From: CAWDMN01 sp963803155
GTDB taxonomy: Bacteria > Acidobacteriota > Terriglobia > Versatilivoradales > Versatilivoraceae
Assembly: GCA_963803155.1 (NCBI GenBank)
Contig: CAWDMN010000049.1
Coordinates: forward strand, 91,496 to 155,495
Length of the DNA: 64,000 bases
Reading direction: 5' to 3'
The notes below the pieces were generated by a model that had not been told where the DNA came from, searched no databases, and saw only the letters and a program-made list of their open reading frames with translations. Positions 8,307-17,446 of this stretch are shown here, one piece after another (position 1 is the first letter of the stretch; every line of letters starts with the position of its first letter). A program made the position numbers and the translations under genes.

Positions 8307-11300
8307 TCAATAGTAAATCTTCAAACCAAACTGAATGTTTCGTGCCCCTTGAGAACCCTGGACTTTTCCAAGCCCACCACCAAGCCAAACTCCAGGTCCT
8401 CCCAAGATTGGCGTATTGGTGAAGTTGATGAACTCCGCGCGGAACTCCATTCGGGCTCTTTCCGTGAATTGGAAATTCTTCTGCAAGGACATATCCAAGT
8501 TAGTCATGCCGGGACCATATTCCGCGCCATTGCCCACATTTCCGAAAGTGCCCAGGTAGGGAGAACGATACGGAGCAGGGTCGAACCACTGGTAACCACC
8601 ATCAGGAGCATTCTTGCTGGTCCCGTAAGTAATCTTCGGAGCCCCCGTATAAGTTGCCCGAGGAGAGCGGGAACCAGTTCCGGTATTGTCATCTCCGTAA
8701 ACGTTGCTCGGGAATCCACCCCGCAGGGTCAGAATTCCTGTAACCGCCCAGTTGCCGAGGATATTCCTGGCTACCGGATTCCAATTCGAGCCCACCTTCT
8801 TGCCCTTGCCGATCGGCAAGTCATAAACGACGTAACTGGTCAACATGTGCCGGACATCAAAGAAAGACGGACCCCATTCAGACCGCTTGTCGTAGAGATT
8901 TTGCCAGTAACAACCTGGAGGTGTAGTCTGTCCCCCCCAGGAACCATAGTACCCTGAAGAATCCTCCATGGCATGCGACCAGGTATATGAAATCTGGTAC
9001 TGCAGGCCACTGCTCATCCTCCTGCGCAATACAGCTTGCATGGCATCATACCGCATGGTCCCATTCGATTCAGTTCCCGAAATCTGGCCTATGCTGGCGA
9101 GAGCAGGATTTCCTGCCAGATAGGGGCTCGGAGCCGTAACAGGCTTTCCTGATTGATCAACTCCGAGCAGTTCCCTTTGGAAATATGGCATCGGGTTCAT
9201 CAAGTGAGTTCCCTTTTGCCCCAGATAGCCCAACTGCAAAGTGGTATTTCCCTTAAAACTGTATTCCGCGTTCATGCTCCACTGATAGGCAATGGCTGGT
9301 TTGATGTTTGGATCCCACAAACGGATCACGGCGTTGGCAAAGGGATCTGAGGTGGAAGTCAGCACGGTCATCCCATCTTGAGTCCTTGAAAGGGGCAAGG
9401 GCAGTGACTGGTAACTGGTGCGAAACTCCTCGTTATTGGGAGGATTCAAAGGCAGACGCAAGTTGGTGCCAGTTCCTTCCAAGTAAGATGAGACTGTGTA
9501 GGCGCCCCGGATTAAGAATTTCTTATTCAATAAATCCGGATTCCAAGAGAATCCAAACCGGGGTTGAAAGTTGCCAATCCCCCAATTGTAGGAGTTGTAA
9601 AGAGCCCGGCTATTGGAATAGTAGCTGCTCTTTCCTGCAACCTCGATGTCACCAGAGAAAGGAGCAAAATTCACTTGCCGGTCTTTTACTTCCACCCAAG
9701 GAGAATGTCGTTCATACCGCAAGCCGTAATTCATAGTGAAATTGTTGTTCACCCGCCAGGTGTCCTGGAAGAATAATCCAAGAGTGGTAGAACGTTGACC
9801 CCAGCTGCCGGTGTTCACTCCACGTTCAACGACGTCCGGGAGTCCAAGGAAGAAATCCGCTTCACCTACTCCGGAACCACCACCGGCAACGGAATAGATG
9901 CCTGGGCCGGCTGTATAGCGGCCAGTAAAATCCATCTCTCCGGTACGCCCATAGTTTCCAGCGTAGAAAGGATTGATCCTCTTGCGGAAAACCTGGCCAC
10001 CAAAGTGCATGGTATGCGCACCCTTGGTTTTGATGAGAATATCCTCAAATTGGATCACAGTGCTGGGGAACTTCTGTTGGGTACCGATATTGGCATTGCC
10101 AAATCCTCCCGCAAAGCCCCCGCCAATAGACATGTAAAATAATCCAGGGCCTCTGTCATTGCCATTGGTTATGCCTAGTTCTTCGGCCACATTGCCAAGG
10201 CCATGATCTGTTCCGCCATTCCACAGCGATACATAACTAACTCCCATACGAAAATCATTCACAAGCGTATTGCTGAGTGTTCGCGTCCAGTCAACGACAC
10301 CGCTTTGGGTCGGAGCTTGCCAGAAGCTGCCAAAAAGAAGCGGGGTTGAGTTGTCGCTGGGATTTTTCTGCCAGCTTTGGGAATAGCGACCAGAAAATTT
10401 GTCTTTTTCCGTCATGTTATAGTCCATCTTAACGTCATACTGGTCGCCCCGTTGATTACTACTACTGGTATTGATGAAGTTGTTTCCCAGACCGCTGTTA
10501 GTGGGGGTGGGATACAGTGCATTATTCGAAAACAGTTTCTGTGCAACCGGATTGATCATGCTGATCGGAATTTGATTATTTGGGAATAGATCGCGGATCA
10601 TCTTGTTGGGATCATTGGGGTCCGGCCGGGTGCTGAAGGGATTATAAAGCTGAATTCCCCTTCCCAACAACGCCGAAAAATCACCACCCCGTTCGGCCAT
10701 CGTAATCAGCGAAATGGGTCCGCTGGCAGCCGGGGTTTTGTAACGAACCCCCGCATAGTCACCGAAGAAGAAGAGCTTATCCTTTTTGATCGGCCCGCCA
10801 ATGGTTGCGCCAAACATGTTCCAGCGCATCCGGGCCCGGACGTCCTTTTCGTTGCAATTGCTCATGGCGCAGGACCATTTGGCAGCCCAATCAGCTGCGT
10901 TGAGAGCATCATTGCGCAAGAACTCGTAAACACTGCCATGCAGGTCATTGGTGCCAGACCGGATCGTGGCGCTCACCACACCGCCCTCGAAGTTGCCGAA
11001 ATCAGCAGGGGCGTTGTTGGTAATCATGTTGAATTCTTGAATGGCATCCGGCGCTGGTGTGTAACCTGCAACGTTGTCGGATACCTGGTTATTATCCAAA
11101 CCATCCAGCAGGAAATTATTGGATTGTTCACGGTTCCCGTTTACATAAGGGCGACCGCTTTGTCCAGTCGTTAGGGGGTTCTTCATGGAAGATGGATCAG
11201 GATTGGTGACACCAGGCGCCAACATGGTCAACTGAATGTAATTGCGCGAAGCCAAGGGCAATGCTTCATTTACCTTGTTGTCAATGATTGTACCGACCTG

Positions 11301-11729
11301 CATGGTATCAGTATTCAACAATGGAGCTGCCCCAGTCACTTCAATGGTTTCGGTAATTTCACCCACTTTCAATTGCACGTCAAAGCGGGCGGTTTGGTTC
11401 ATTTCTAATTGGAATGGGGGTAAGACGGAAGTGGAAAATCCTTTCATTTCCACTCTCACTTCCCATCTCCCAACTGCGACTCGGGGTAAATTGTACGATC
11501 CTTCTGGCGTGGTTTCCGTCGTTTGGATTGTACCACGATCAAGGTCTTTTGCCGTCACCTTTGCTCCCACAACTGCCGCACCGGTTGGGTCTGTCACCTT
11601 GCCGGTGATCGAAGCCGTCACCTGTTGCCCAAAGACAACTTCCGGTGTCACCACCAAAGCGGTAATGCTAAACAAGGCCAAGAGAAAACAAAACAATCCA
11701 AGTCTCTTGTTCACACGTTCATTCCTCAT
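8307..11729 (-). CDS. Oar-like TonB-dependent outer-membrane receptor
   Basis: A 1140-residue outer-membrane protein. It has a signal peptide to about residue 34 (VFGQQ), a carboxypeptidase-regulatory-like beta-sandwich at about 36-120 (ASITGKVTDPTGAAVVGAKV), a plug domain (GAAPLLNTDTMQVGTIIDN) at about 130-260 and a long beta-barrel ending in an aromatic C terminus (GLKIYY). AAAGGAGGAAGC precedes the ATG. This architecture is expanded in Acidobacteriota and resembles Oar of Myxococcus. It probably imports oligosaccharides or peptides, but the ligand is unknown. No SusD-like partner is nearby. The divergent membrane-bound regulator at 12400 is a candidate controller (inference). Confidence 0.95.
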   Translation of the reverse strand: MRNERVNKRLGLFCFLLALFSITALVVTPEVVFGQQVTASITGKVTDPTGAAVVGAKVTAKDLDRGTIQTTETTPEGSYNLPRVAVGRWEVRVEMKGFSTSVLPPFQLEMNQTARFDVQLKVGEITETIEVTGAAPLLNTDTMQVGTIIDNKVNEALPLASRNYIQLTMLAPGVTNPDPSSMKNPLTTGQSGRPYVNGNREQSNNFLLDGLDNNQVSDNVAGYTPAPDAIQEFNMITNNAPADFGNFEGGVVSATIRSGTNDLHGSVYEFLRNDALNAADWAAKWSCAMSNCNEKDVRARMRWNMFGATIGGPIKKDKLFFFGDYAGVRYKTPAASGPISLITMAERGGDFSALLGRGIQLYNPFSTRPDPNDPNKMIRDLFPNNQIPISMINPVAQKLFSNNALYPTPTNSGLGNNFINTSSSNQRGDQYDVKMDYNMTEKDKFSGRYSQSWQKNPSDNSTPLLFGSFWQAPTQSGVVDWTRTLSNTLVNDFRMGVSYVSLWNGGTDHGLGNVAEELGITNGNDRGPGLFYMSIGGGFAGGFGNANIGTQQKFPSTVIQFEDILIKTKGAHTMHFGGQVFRKRINPFYAGNYGRTGEMDFTGRYTAGPGIYSVAGGGSGVGEADFFLGLPDVVERGVNTGSWGQRSTTLGLFFQDTWRVNNNFTMNYGLRYERHSPWVEVKDRQVNFAPFSGDIEVAGKSSYYSNSRALYNSYNWGIGNFQPRFGFSWNPDLLNKKFLIRGAYTVSSYLEGTGTNLRLPLNPPNNEEFRTSYQSLPLPLSRTQDGMTVLTSTSDPFANAVIRLWDPNIKPAIAYQWSMNAEYSFKGNTTLQLGYLGQKGTHLMNPMPYFQRELLGVDQSGKPVTAPSPYLAGNPALASIGQISGTESNGTMRYDAMQAVLRRRMSSGLQYQISYTWSHAMEDSSGYYGSWGGQTTPPGCYWQNLYDKRSEWGPSFFDVRHMLTSYVVYDLPIGKGKKVGSNWNPVARNILGNWAVTGILTLRGGFPSNVYGDDNTGTGSRSPRATYTGAPKITYGTSKNAPDGGYQWFDPAPYRSPYLGTFGNVGNGAEYGPGMTNLDMSLQKNFQFTERARMEFRAEFINFTNTPILGGPGVWLGGGLGKVQGSQGARNIQFGLKIYY

Positions 11730-12399
11730 GCTTCCTCCTTTGTGCAGTCTGATGAAATCCTGCCTGCTGATTGTTTACTCCATGATCCACCATGAGAGAA
11801 TGTCTCTTTTAGGAAATTTCGCGGATGGTGGCGAGCCTAAAGTCGAGACTAGGCACTACAACTCAAAATTTGACACAGATTACATTACAGATGGATATTT
11901 ACCGGAACAGATGGAGCAACTCGTTTACCAATCACTGGGGGAACTGTTCTTTGAGGTTTAACCTTTTTTTTCAGTATGCTACAAAAACCTCGAAAACTCG
12001 ATCCCAATGAAATCTTCCAATCAATCCGAAATTTCGGTGCTTTAATCTGCAAAATCGTAGATATTGCACTCTTCTTCTCGACTGATTGCCAAAGACTGAA
12101 AAAAGCACATGGTAAAAACGAGCCGATTCGTAGCGGACGAGAGATTGGAGCACACCGCTGTTGAATCAACAAACTTTGCAGTGTATCCAGAATTTACGCA
12201 ATTCAGGCAGGAACAACGTGGGTTCGGGCGAGACCCGCTTCTCCTGATTGAGACACACTTCAAAGGTTTGAACGAATTTAGAAAAGCAAGTACAAGATAT
12301 CTAGTCATTGCTTGCATTTGGCGTTAAGCGGTGTATACTTATCGTTATAAGCAGTGAATTCTTCGACATCCAGATCTCAAAAAAGCACAGTTAATTGCC
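11730..12399. other. gene-free divergent promoter region
   Basis: Region of 670 bp between the TonB receptor and the membrane-bound regulator. Only short overlapping frames without ribosome-binding sites are present, including a 72-codon frame (12109-12327) that ends just before the candidate -10 box at 12334. Control signals for both genes are expected here. Confidence 0.5.
12312..12339 (+). promoter_or_regulatory. candidate sigma-70 promoter for the membrane regulator gene
   Basis: TTGCAT at 12312-12317, 16-bp spacer, TATACT at 12334-12339, about 60 bp upstream of the start codon. The -10 box is a good match; the -35 box is weak. Confidence 0.45.
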
Positions 12400-13764
12400 A
12401 TGGTTAACGCGTTAAATGACGTGAGATTTCCTAGCCGTGAAGAAAAACTGAACCAGCTGCAAAAAATTGTCGATAGCCAGACCTTTCGAACCGCTGAAAT
12501 ATTGAAGTCCTTCTTGAAATATGTGGTGGAGAAATCTCTCGAAGGACACGACAGCGAGGTAAAGGAATTTACCATCGCTTCTGAGGTTTTCGGACGAAAG
12601 GAAAATTACGATCCGCGTATTGACTCGCTGGTTCGCGTGCAGGCGACCCGGTTGCGCACCAAGCTGGAAGAATATTATGAGTCTGAGGGGAAACTGGATA
12701 GAATCCAGGTAAAATTGCCGAAAGGGCATTATGTCCCGACTTTTAGCTATGCCAAATCGAATACTTTTTCAGCTGATCGCCATTTGGTGGAAACCTCTCC
12801 TTTAGCTCACTCCACTGATCATGTGAAGGTCCCTTCTCAAGAGTGGAAATGGACTGCCAAAACACCTCTTGTGCTCGTGCTGGCAGGACTTACGATTTTT
12901 TTTGGCTTATTGTCGTATTATTATTATTCACAATTGAAGCAAGTTGAGGCGCGGGAAAGCTTCGAACAGCCGGAAATCAATGTTAAAAAATCCTTTGGTC
13001 CCTTTTGGGGAGGATTTTTGGATCCGGCCAACCCCTTGTTGATTGCTTACAGCAATGCGGTGTTTGAAGGGAATGTCATTGATGGAATGAAGTACTGGTA
13101 TCCCGTAGACGATTTTGCGGAAAATATATCGCCCCCTTCCGTCTCCAGGGCAGCTCGTCCCCCGGTCATAACTGACGTTTATACCGGCGTGGGTGAAGTC
13201 ATCGGAGTGCATTTTCTGAGCGATCTCTTCGCGAGCGCCAAAAAACCTTGCAGGGTGGCGCGAAGCCTTCTGTTAACTTGGGAAGATCTGAAAACCCAAG
13301 ACATCATTTTTTTGGGGGGGCCACCAGAAAATATCCTTCTGCGGCGGCTTCCACAAGAACAGGACTTCATATTCAAAATGGACCGTTCCCAGGTAAAATG
13401 TCCGATTAGCTTGGTTATTAATCGAAAGGTAAAGAAAGGAGAGCAAAAAACGTATGTCCCCGTTATCGAGGGAATGTCACAAAGCACTGTAACTAAAGAT
13501 TACGCCCTAATCACCCTATTGAATGGGATCGAACCTCGCCGAAAAATTTTAATCCTAGCGGGAAATACAACCTTTGGAACGCAAGCGTGTGTGGAGTATT
13601 TAACGAAAGCAGAGCAGGTCAAGCAGTTGGTTGATCATCTCAATATTTCTTCTGACCCAGCGCATCCCAAAATCCCGGAGAGTTTTCAAGTTGTTCTTGA
13701 AATACAAATCAACGGCAGCGTCCCCATCCGGACCTCTTACGTCACTCACCACGTTTTGAATTAA
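12400..13764 (+). CDS. membrane-anchored transcriptional-regulator-like protein
   Basis: A 454-residue protein. The N-terminal 110 residues carry a conserved acidobacterial-type module (FLKYVVEKSLEGHDSEVKEF, VFGRKENYDPRIDSLVRVQA, RLRTKLEEYYESEGK, LPKGHYVPTF) that I recognise from predicted winged-helix, CadC-like regulators fused to varied sensor domains. One membrane span follows at about 152-172 (LVLVLAGLTIFFGLLSYYYY) and the remaining 280 residues would be periplasmic, with no domain I can name. Its divergent position next to the TonB receptor suggests it senses a periplasmic signal and controls receptor expression (inference). Confidence 0.7.
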   Translation: MVNALNDVRFPSREEKLNQLQKIVDSQTFRTAEILKSFLKYVVEKSLEGHDSEVKEFTIASEVFGRKENYDPRIDSLVRVQATRLRTKLEEYYESEGKLDRIQVKLPKGHYVPTFSYAKSNTFSADRHLVETSPLAHSTDHVKVPSQEWKWTAKTPLVLVLAGLTIFFGLLSYYYYSQLKQVEARESFEQPEINVKKSFGPFWGGFLDPANPLLIAYSNAVFEGNVIDGMKYWYPVDDFAENISPPSVSRAARPPVITDVYTGVGEVIGVHFLSDLFASAKKPCRVARSLLLTWEDLKTQDIIFLGGPPENILLRRLPQEQDFIFKMDRSQVKCPISLVINRKVKKGEQKTYVPVIEGMSQSTVTKDYALITLLNGIEPRRKILILAGNTTFGTQACVEYLTKAEQVKQLVDHLNISSDPAHPKIPESFQVVLEIQINGSVPIRTSYVTHHVLN

Positions 13765-13826
13765 TCTACAAATTTTGGATTAGTTTTTTATTGCCGTTTG
13801 TTCAATTCAATTCCGGACCTTATTCA

Positions 13827-14038
13827 AATGAGCTTTCATGATGAGTTCACTACTGTGATGAACAACAAGGAGTCCATCCACTGATTTCGCTTATCCTTCG
13901 ACAAGCTCAGGATGAGCGGCACTCCAATCCCCGCTCGTACTGAGCTTGTCGAAGTGCGAGCGGGAGCATGTGCGATGAGTATGCACTTCACACCTGAATT
14001 ATGGATGCATTAGTCTCAGCTTGAACGCTCCTTGGAAT
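13827..14038 (+). repeat. 212-bp long repeat, copy 1 (inverted copy at 56838)
   Basis: Matches 56838-57049 on the opposite strand with about seven mismatches. Internally it has a hairpin formed by CTTCGACAAGCTCAG and CTGAGCTTGTCGAAG flanking ATCCCCGCTCG. Lies in the 420-bp gap between the convergent membrane-regulator and CoA-transferase genes, which otherwise holds no gene. Confidence 0.9.
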
Positions 14039-14187
14039 TACTACTCTCAGACTTGCCCCCATTGCCCAAAAGAAAGGGTACGACTACGGAGTTGACTCCT
14101 CCTTTCCTTGAAAACGATATCCGTTTCCATTTATGTCTTGATAAAGTCTGGGTGGATGACGTTTGAGAAATTTTGCCTATCGTCCCG

Positions 14188-15486
14188 TCAGCTCAGAATA
14201 TTCCTCTCGAAGGCTGCCTTTTCCAAATCTTCCCGAAAGTCCGGGTGGGCAATGGCGATCAGGGTCTTGGCCCGTTCGCGGATATTCTTGCCATGCAGAT
14301 AGGCAATCCCAAACTCCGTAATCACGTAATGGACATCCGCCCGCGTGGTGACAACTCCAGCCCCCGGTTTTAAGTATGGGACGATCCGCGAAAGTTGCCC
14401 TTCTTTGGCTGTTGAGGGGAGAGCAATGATGGGGCGGCCCCCCTTCGACATAGCCGAACCGCGGATAAAATCGACTTGTCCGCCAAATCCACTGTAAATA
14501 TAAGGGCCGATGGAATCGGAACAGACCTGGCCCGTAAGGTCGATTTCGATGGCTGAATTGATGGCTACCATCTTGTCGTTTTGTGAAATGATCAGCGGAT
14601 TATTGGTGTAATTGGTGGGATGCAACTCAAAAATTGGATTGTTGTGGATGAATTTGTAAAGCCGGGGAGTGCCGAGGGCGAAGGTCCCCACCACTTTGCC
14701 GGGGTGCAGCGTCTTGCGTGCCCCGGTTATAAAACCGGCCTCAATGCCCTCCATGACTCCGTCGGAAATCATTTCGGTATGAATGCCCAGATCCTTCTTG
14801 GAATGGAGAGCGGCCAGCACAGCGTCGGGGATTCCGCCGATTCCCAATTGCAGCGTAGACCCATCTTCAATCAAGCTGGCGATATGTTTTCCAATCTCCT
14901 GTTCGATTCCCGTTGACCCCTTCTTCTCCAAAATCGGAAGAGAATCGGATACTTCGGCAATCTTTTGAAATGTGGTTACGTGGACAAAGGTGTCTCCCAG
15001 AGTTCGCGGCATCTGCTCATTCACTTGGGCAATGCGGATTTTGGAGGTTTCGATCGCCGCCCTGGAGGCCAGGATTTCCGAACCCAGGCTCATGAATCCA
15101 TGTTCATCAGGCGGGGTTGTATGCATGATGGCGACATCCGGCGGCATCAATCCCTTATAAAATAGATCGGGTATCTGATGCAGAAAAACGGGAACGTAAT
15201 CGGCCCGTCCGGTGTTGACGGCTTCGCGATCGGCATGTCCCACGAAAAGCGAATTGTGGCGGAAATGGCCGGCCATGCAGGGTTCCGCCAGAGGATCCTT
15301 TCCGATCAACAACCCGTGCACCAATTCGACATTTTCCAGCTCATCCTTCCGCCGGGCCAGAGCCTCCAACAATCGGTAAGGAGCGGAGGCATTGCCGCTC
15401 ATATAGATGCGGTCGCCGCTCTTGACGACGGAAACCGCTTCGTCGGCGGAGCAGAGACGTTGTTTGTACTGGTCGATCCAGCTCAT
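14188..15486 (-). CDS. acetyl-CoA hydrolase/CoA-transferase family protein
   Basis: A 432-residue CoA-transferase of the acetyl-CoA hydrolase/4-hydroxybutyrate CoA-transferase family. Typical blocks are visible: SGDRIYMSGNASAPYRLLEA at the N terminus, HTTPPDEHGFMSLG, the glycine-rich GIGGIPDAVLAAL near residue 216, and GSAMSKGGRPIIALPSTA before VITEFGIAYLHGKNIRERA at the C terminus. It would move CoA between acetate and another carboxylate in the cytoplasm. It begins 11 bp after the alanine dehydrogenase stop, so the two form an operon. Together they could handle amino-acid-derived pyruvate and acyl-CoA (inference). Confidence 0.9.
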   Translation of the reverse strand: MSWIDQYKQRLCSADEAVSVVKSGDRIYMSGNASAPYRLLEALARRKDELENVELVHGLLIGKDPLAEPCMAGHFRHNSLFVGHADREAVNTGRADYVPVFLHQIPDLFYKGLMPPDVAIMHTTPPDEHGFMSLGSEILASRAAIETSKIRIAQVNEQMPRTLGDTFVHVTTFQKIAEVSDSLPILEKKGSTGIEQEIGKHIASLIEDGSTLQLGIGGIPDAVLAALHSKKDLGIHTEMISDGVMEGIEAGFITGARKTLHPGKVVGTFALGTPRLYKFIHNNPIFELHPTNYTNNPLIISQNDKMVAINSAIEIDLTGQVCSDSIGPYIYSGFGGQVDFIRGSAMSKGGRPIIALPSTAKEGQLSRIVPYLKPGAGVVTTRADVHYVITEFGIAYLHGKNIRERAKTLIAIAHPDFREDLEKAAFERNILS

Positions 15487-15497
15487 ACAGCCTCCTG

Positions 15498-16628
15498 TCA
15501 GCTCAAAAATGTCGTCAATTCGCGGTACTCACGGCCTGGGCAATGGATATGAGGATGGGTGAGGCAACCCTGGCAGCAGCAGACCCCTTTTTGCAGCTCC
15601 GGGGACTCTCTTAATGCCTGCAGACAGCCAGATTTTCCGAACTCCAACAGGTAGCGAAGGAGGACGTTGGAGAGCACATGAGAAGCCGTGCGGGCGACCC
15701 AAGAAGGGACGTTGGGCACGGCAAAATGGATGACGCCCTCCTCGAGATAGACGTGGTCCTCGTTGGGAGTCAGACGCGTGGTTTCGGCAATTCCGCCCTG
15801 GTCGACTGAAAAATCAATGATGACCGATCCTTTTTTCATGCTCCGCACCATTTCGCGCGTGACCAACCGCGGAGGCTTCTCGCCGGGCACCTGCACGGCA
15901 CAAATCAGCACATCGGCAAAGCTGACCAATCGCGCCAGATTCCGTTGAGTGTAAGGCAGCGTGACCACGCGCCCGCGGGTTTCCTGCGCCACTCGCTCGA
16001 GCTGGCGAATATCTTTATCGACCACATGAACCGAAGCGCCCAGTCCGGTGAAGGACCGGGCGGCATAGGTCCCCAGAGTGCCCGCCCCCAGGATGACCAC
16101 TTCAGCGGGAGGCACGCCTTCGATCCCCCCCAAAAGCAGGCCTCGACCGTTATGCAGGTTGGATTGCAGCAAGCGGCCGGCAATTTGCGGGGCCATATTC
16201 CCCGCAATTTTCGACATGGGCCGCTGGATCGGGTGAGTGCCGTCCTCTTTGAGCACCAGCTCCATCCCGATCGCCAAAATCTTTTTGTCAAGAATGGCGT
16301 TCAGAAAGGGTTTGGGGGAAATGCCCAGAAACAGAAATCCCATCAGGACTTGGTTTTCCCGCAGAAGGTTCCATTCTTCCTCCAGCAAGGTTTGGACTTT
16401 CACCAGGACATCGGCCCGCTGAAAGGCTTCCCCCTTGGAATAGACAATGGTGGCCCCGGACTCCCGGTATTCCTCATCACTGAAGTGGGCGCCCAGCCCA
16501 GCGCCTCGCTCCACCACCACATCGAGGCCGGCATCGGTCAGCTCATGCACCGCTGAAGGAGACAAGCTGACTCGTTTCTCCTCCGCTCCGCCCTTTACCA
16601 GGATCTCCTTGGGTACGCCAATAATCAT
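15498..16628 (-). CDS. ald: alanine dehydrogenase
   Basis: A 376-residue NAD-dependent L-alanine dehydrogenase (alanine + NAD + H2O to pyruvate + ammonia + NADH). The N-terminal block MIIGVPKEILVKGGAEEKRV, the substrate-site region (HPIQRPMSKIAGNMAPQIAG) and the NAD-binding motif (VVILGAGTLGTYAARSF) are as expected. GTLP..QRNLARL and the central DVLI region fit the family. The C-terminal tail is odd: GVCCCQGCLTHPHIHCPG holds five cysteines and three histidines where the family normally has a helix without cysteines. First gene of a two-gene operon with the CoA-transferase. Confidence 0.93.
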   Translation of the reverse strand: MIIGVPKEILVKGGAEEKRVSLSPSAVHELTDAGLDVVVERGAGLGAHFSDEEYRESGATIVYSKGEAFQRADVLVKVQTLLEEEWNLLRENQVLMGFLFLGISPKPFLNAILDKKILAIGMELVLKEDGTHPIQRPMSKIAGNMAPQIAGRLLQSNLHNGRGLLLGGIEGVPPAEVVILGAGTLGTYAARSFTGLGASVHVVDKDIRQLERVAQETRGRVVTLPYTQRNLARLVSFADVLICAVQVPGEKPPRLVTREMVRSMKKGSVIIDFSVDQGGIAETTRLTPNEDHVYLEEGVIHFAVPNVPSWVARTASHVLSNVLLRYLLEFGKSGCLQALRESPELQKGVCCCQGCLTHPHIHCPGREYRELTTFLS

Positions 16629-16995
16629 GGTGTTTTCTCCTCGCTGCCCTATGAAATTTTGTGGCGGCTCATTTGGGAAATTATTGACAAGATCTCGCCG
16701 AAATTATATCAGCCGGGAAATTGCAGACAATAGATTTGTTTTTCCTGGGCGAAATCAAAAATGAGAGACAAAAGACCGGCATGAATCGCTCATTGGCGGG
16801 AATAATGTGGTAGTGCGCTTTTGTGACCTTTGTCACCGCCGGAAGCGCCGACTTGGCTGGCCACATCATCAAGGCCGCGACAATATCTCTTTTTTTTTGT
16901 TGTCTCTCACTTTAAATTACACCGCTAGTTGCCGGTTGCGTTGGTTTGCATTAAAATCAGGGTCGCTTATGGACTGTCAATTCGCGGAGGAAGAA
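16629..16995. other. gene-free divergent region
   Basis: About 370 bp upstream of ald (minus) and the small hypothetical gene (plus). An open frame runs through part of it but lacks start signals. TTGACA at 16684 with an AT-rich segment 15-17 bp later is a weak plus-strand promoter candidate. Confidence 0.4.
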
Positions 16996-17430
16996 ATGGA
17001 ATCCCATGCCACTTACGATGATGTGAATCTGATTTTGCGCCTTTACGAAGCGAGGAGGGAAGCTCGAATGCGGGAGGCCCGCGATTGGTTTGCCCGGTCC
17101 TTCAAGGTCCGGACATTGGAGGAGTTGGAAAAATTATGTCCCATGGGATCGGATGAAAATGCTTCATTCCGGATGGTCGTCTCATATTGGGACATGGTCT
17201 CTTCTTTCATTACGGCGGGAGTGCTGAACGAAAAGCTATTTTTCCAAAGTGGGCGGGAATTGCTTTTTGCCTGGGAACGATTGAGGGATTTGGTTCCTCT
17301 GCTGAGGGACACTCGTCAGGATCCTTCTTATCTGAAGAATTATGAAAGCGTGGCCAACGATTATATCGCCTGGTTAAACTGCCAGGCTGCTGGAGCCTAT
17401 GAGGCCTTTTCCGCGCGAGTTCGAGGGTAA
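16996..17430 (+). CDS. hypothetical protein, all-alpha
   Basis: A 144-residue soluble protein of unknown function. I use the ATG at 16996, which has GGAGG five bases upstream; the frame is open further back, with another ATG at 16969 lacking such a site. The sequence is predicted almost entirely helical, with a basic segment (EARREARMREARDWFARSFK) and a central SYWDMVSSFITAGVLNEKLF block. The latter resembles the layout of small DUF4760-like proteins; that assignment is tentative. It is convergent with the metallophosphoesterase and has no operon partner. Confidence 0.7.
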   Translation: MESHATYDDVNLILRLYEARREARMREARDWFARSFKVRTLEELEKLCPMGSDENASFRMVVSYWDMVSSFITAGVLNEKLFFQSGRELLFAWERLRDLVPLLRDTRQDPSYLKNYESVANDYIAWLNCQAAGAYEAFSARVRG

Positions 17431-17446
17431 AGAAAAAGGGGGTAAA

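Noticed and set aside
8349..11174. Several plus-strand frames of 60-200 codons opposite the TonB receptor
   Set aside because: Antisense shadows of a clear 1140-residue gene; no start signals or motifs.
12109..12327. 72-codon frame upstream of the membrane regulator
   Set aside because: Its 3' end runs into the candidate promoter, with no ribosome site or family signal.
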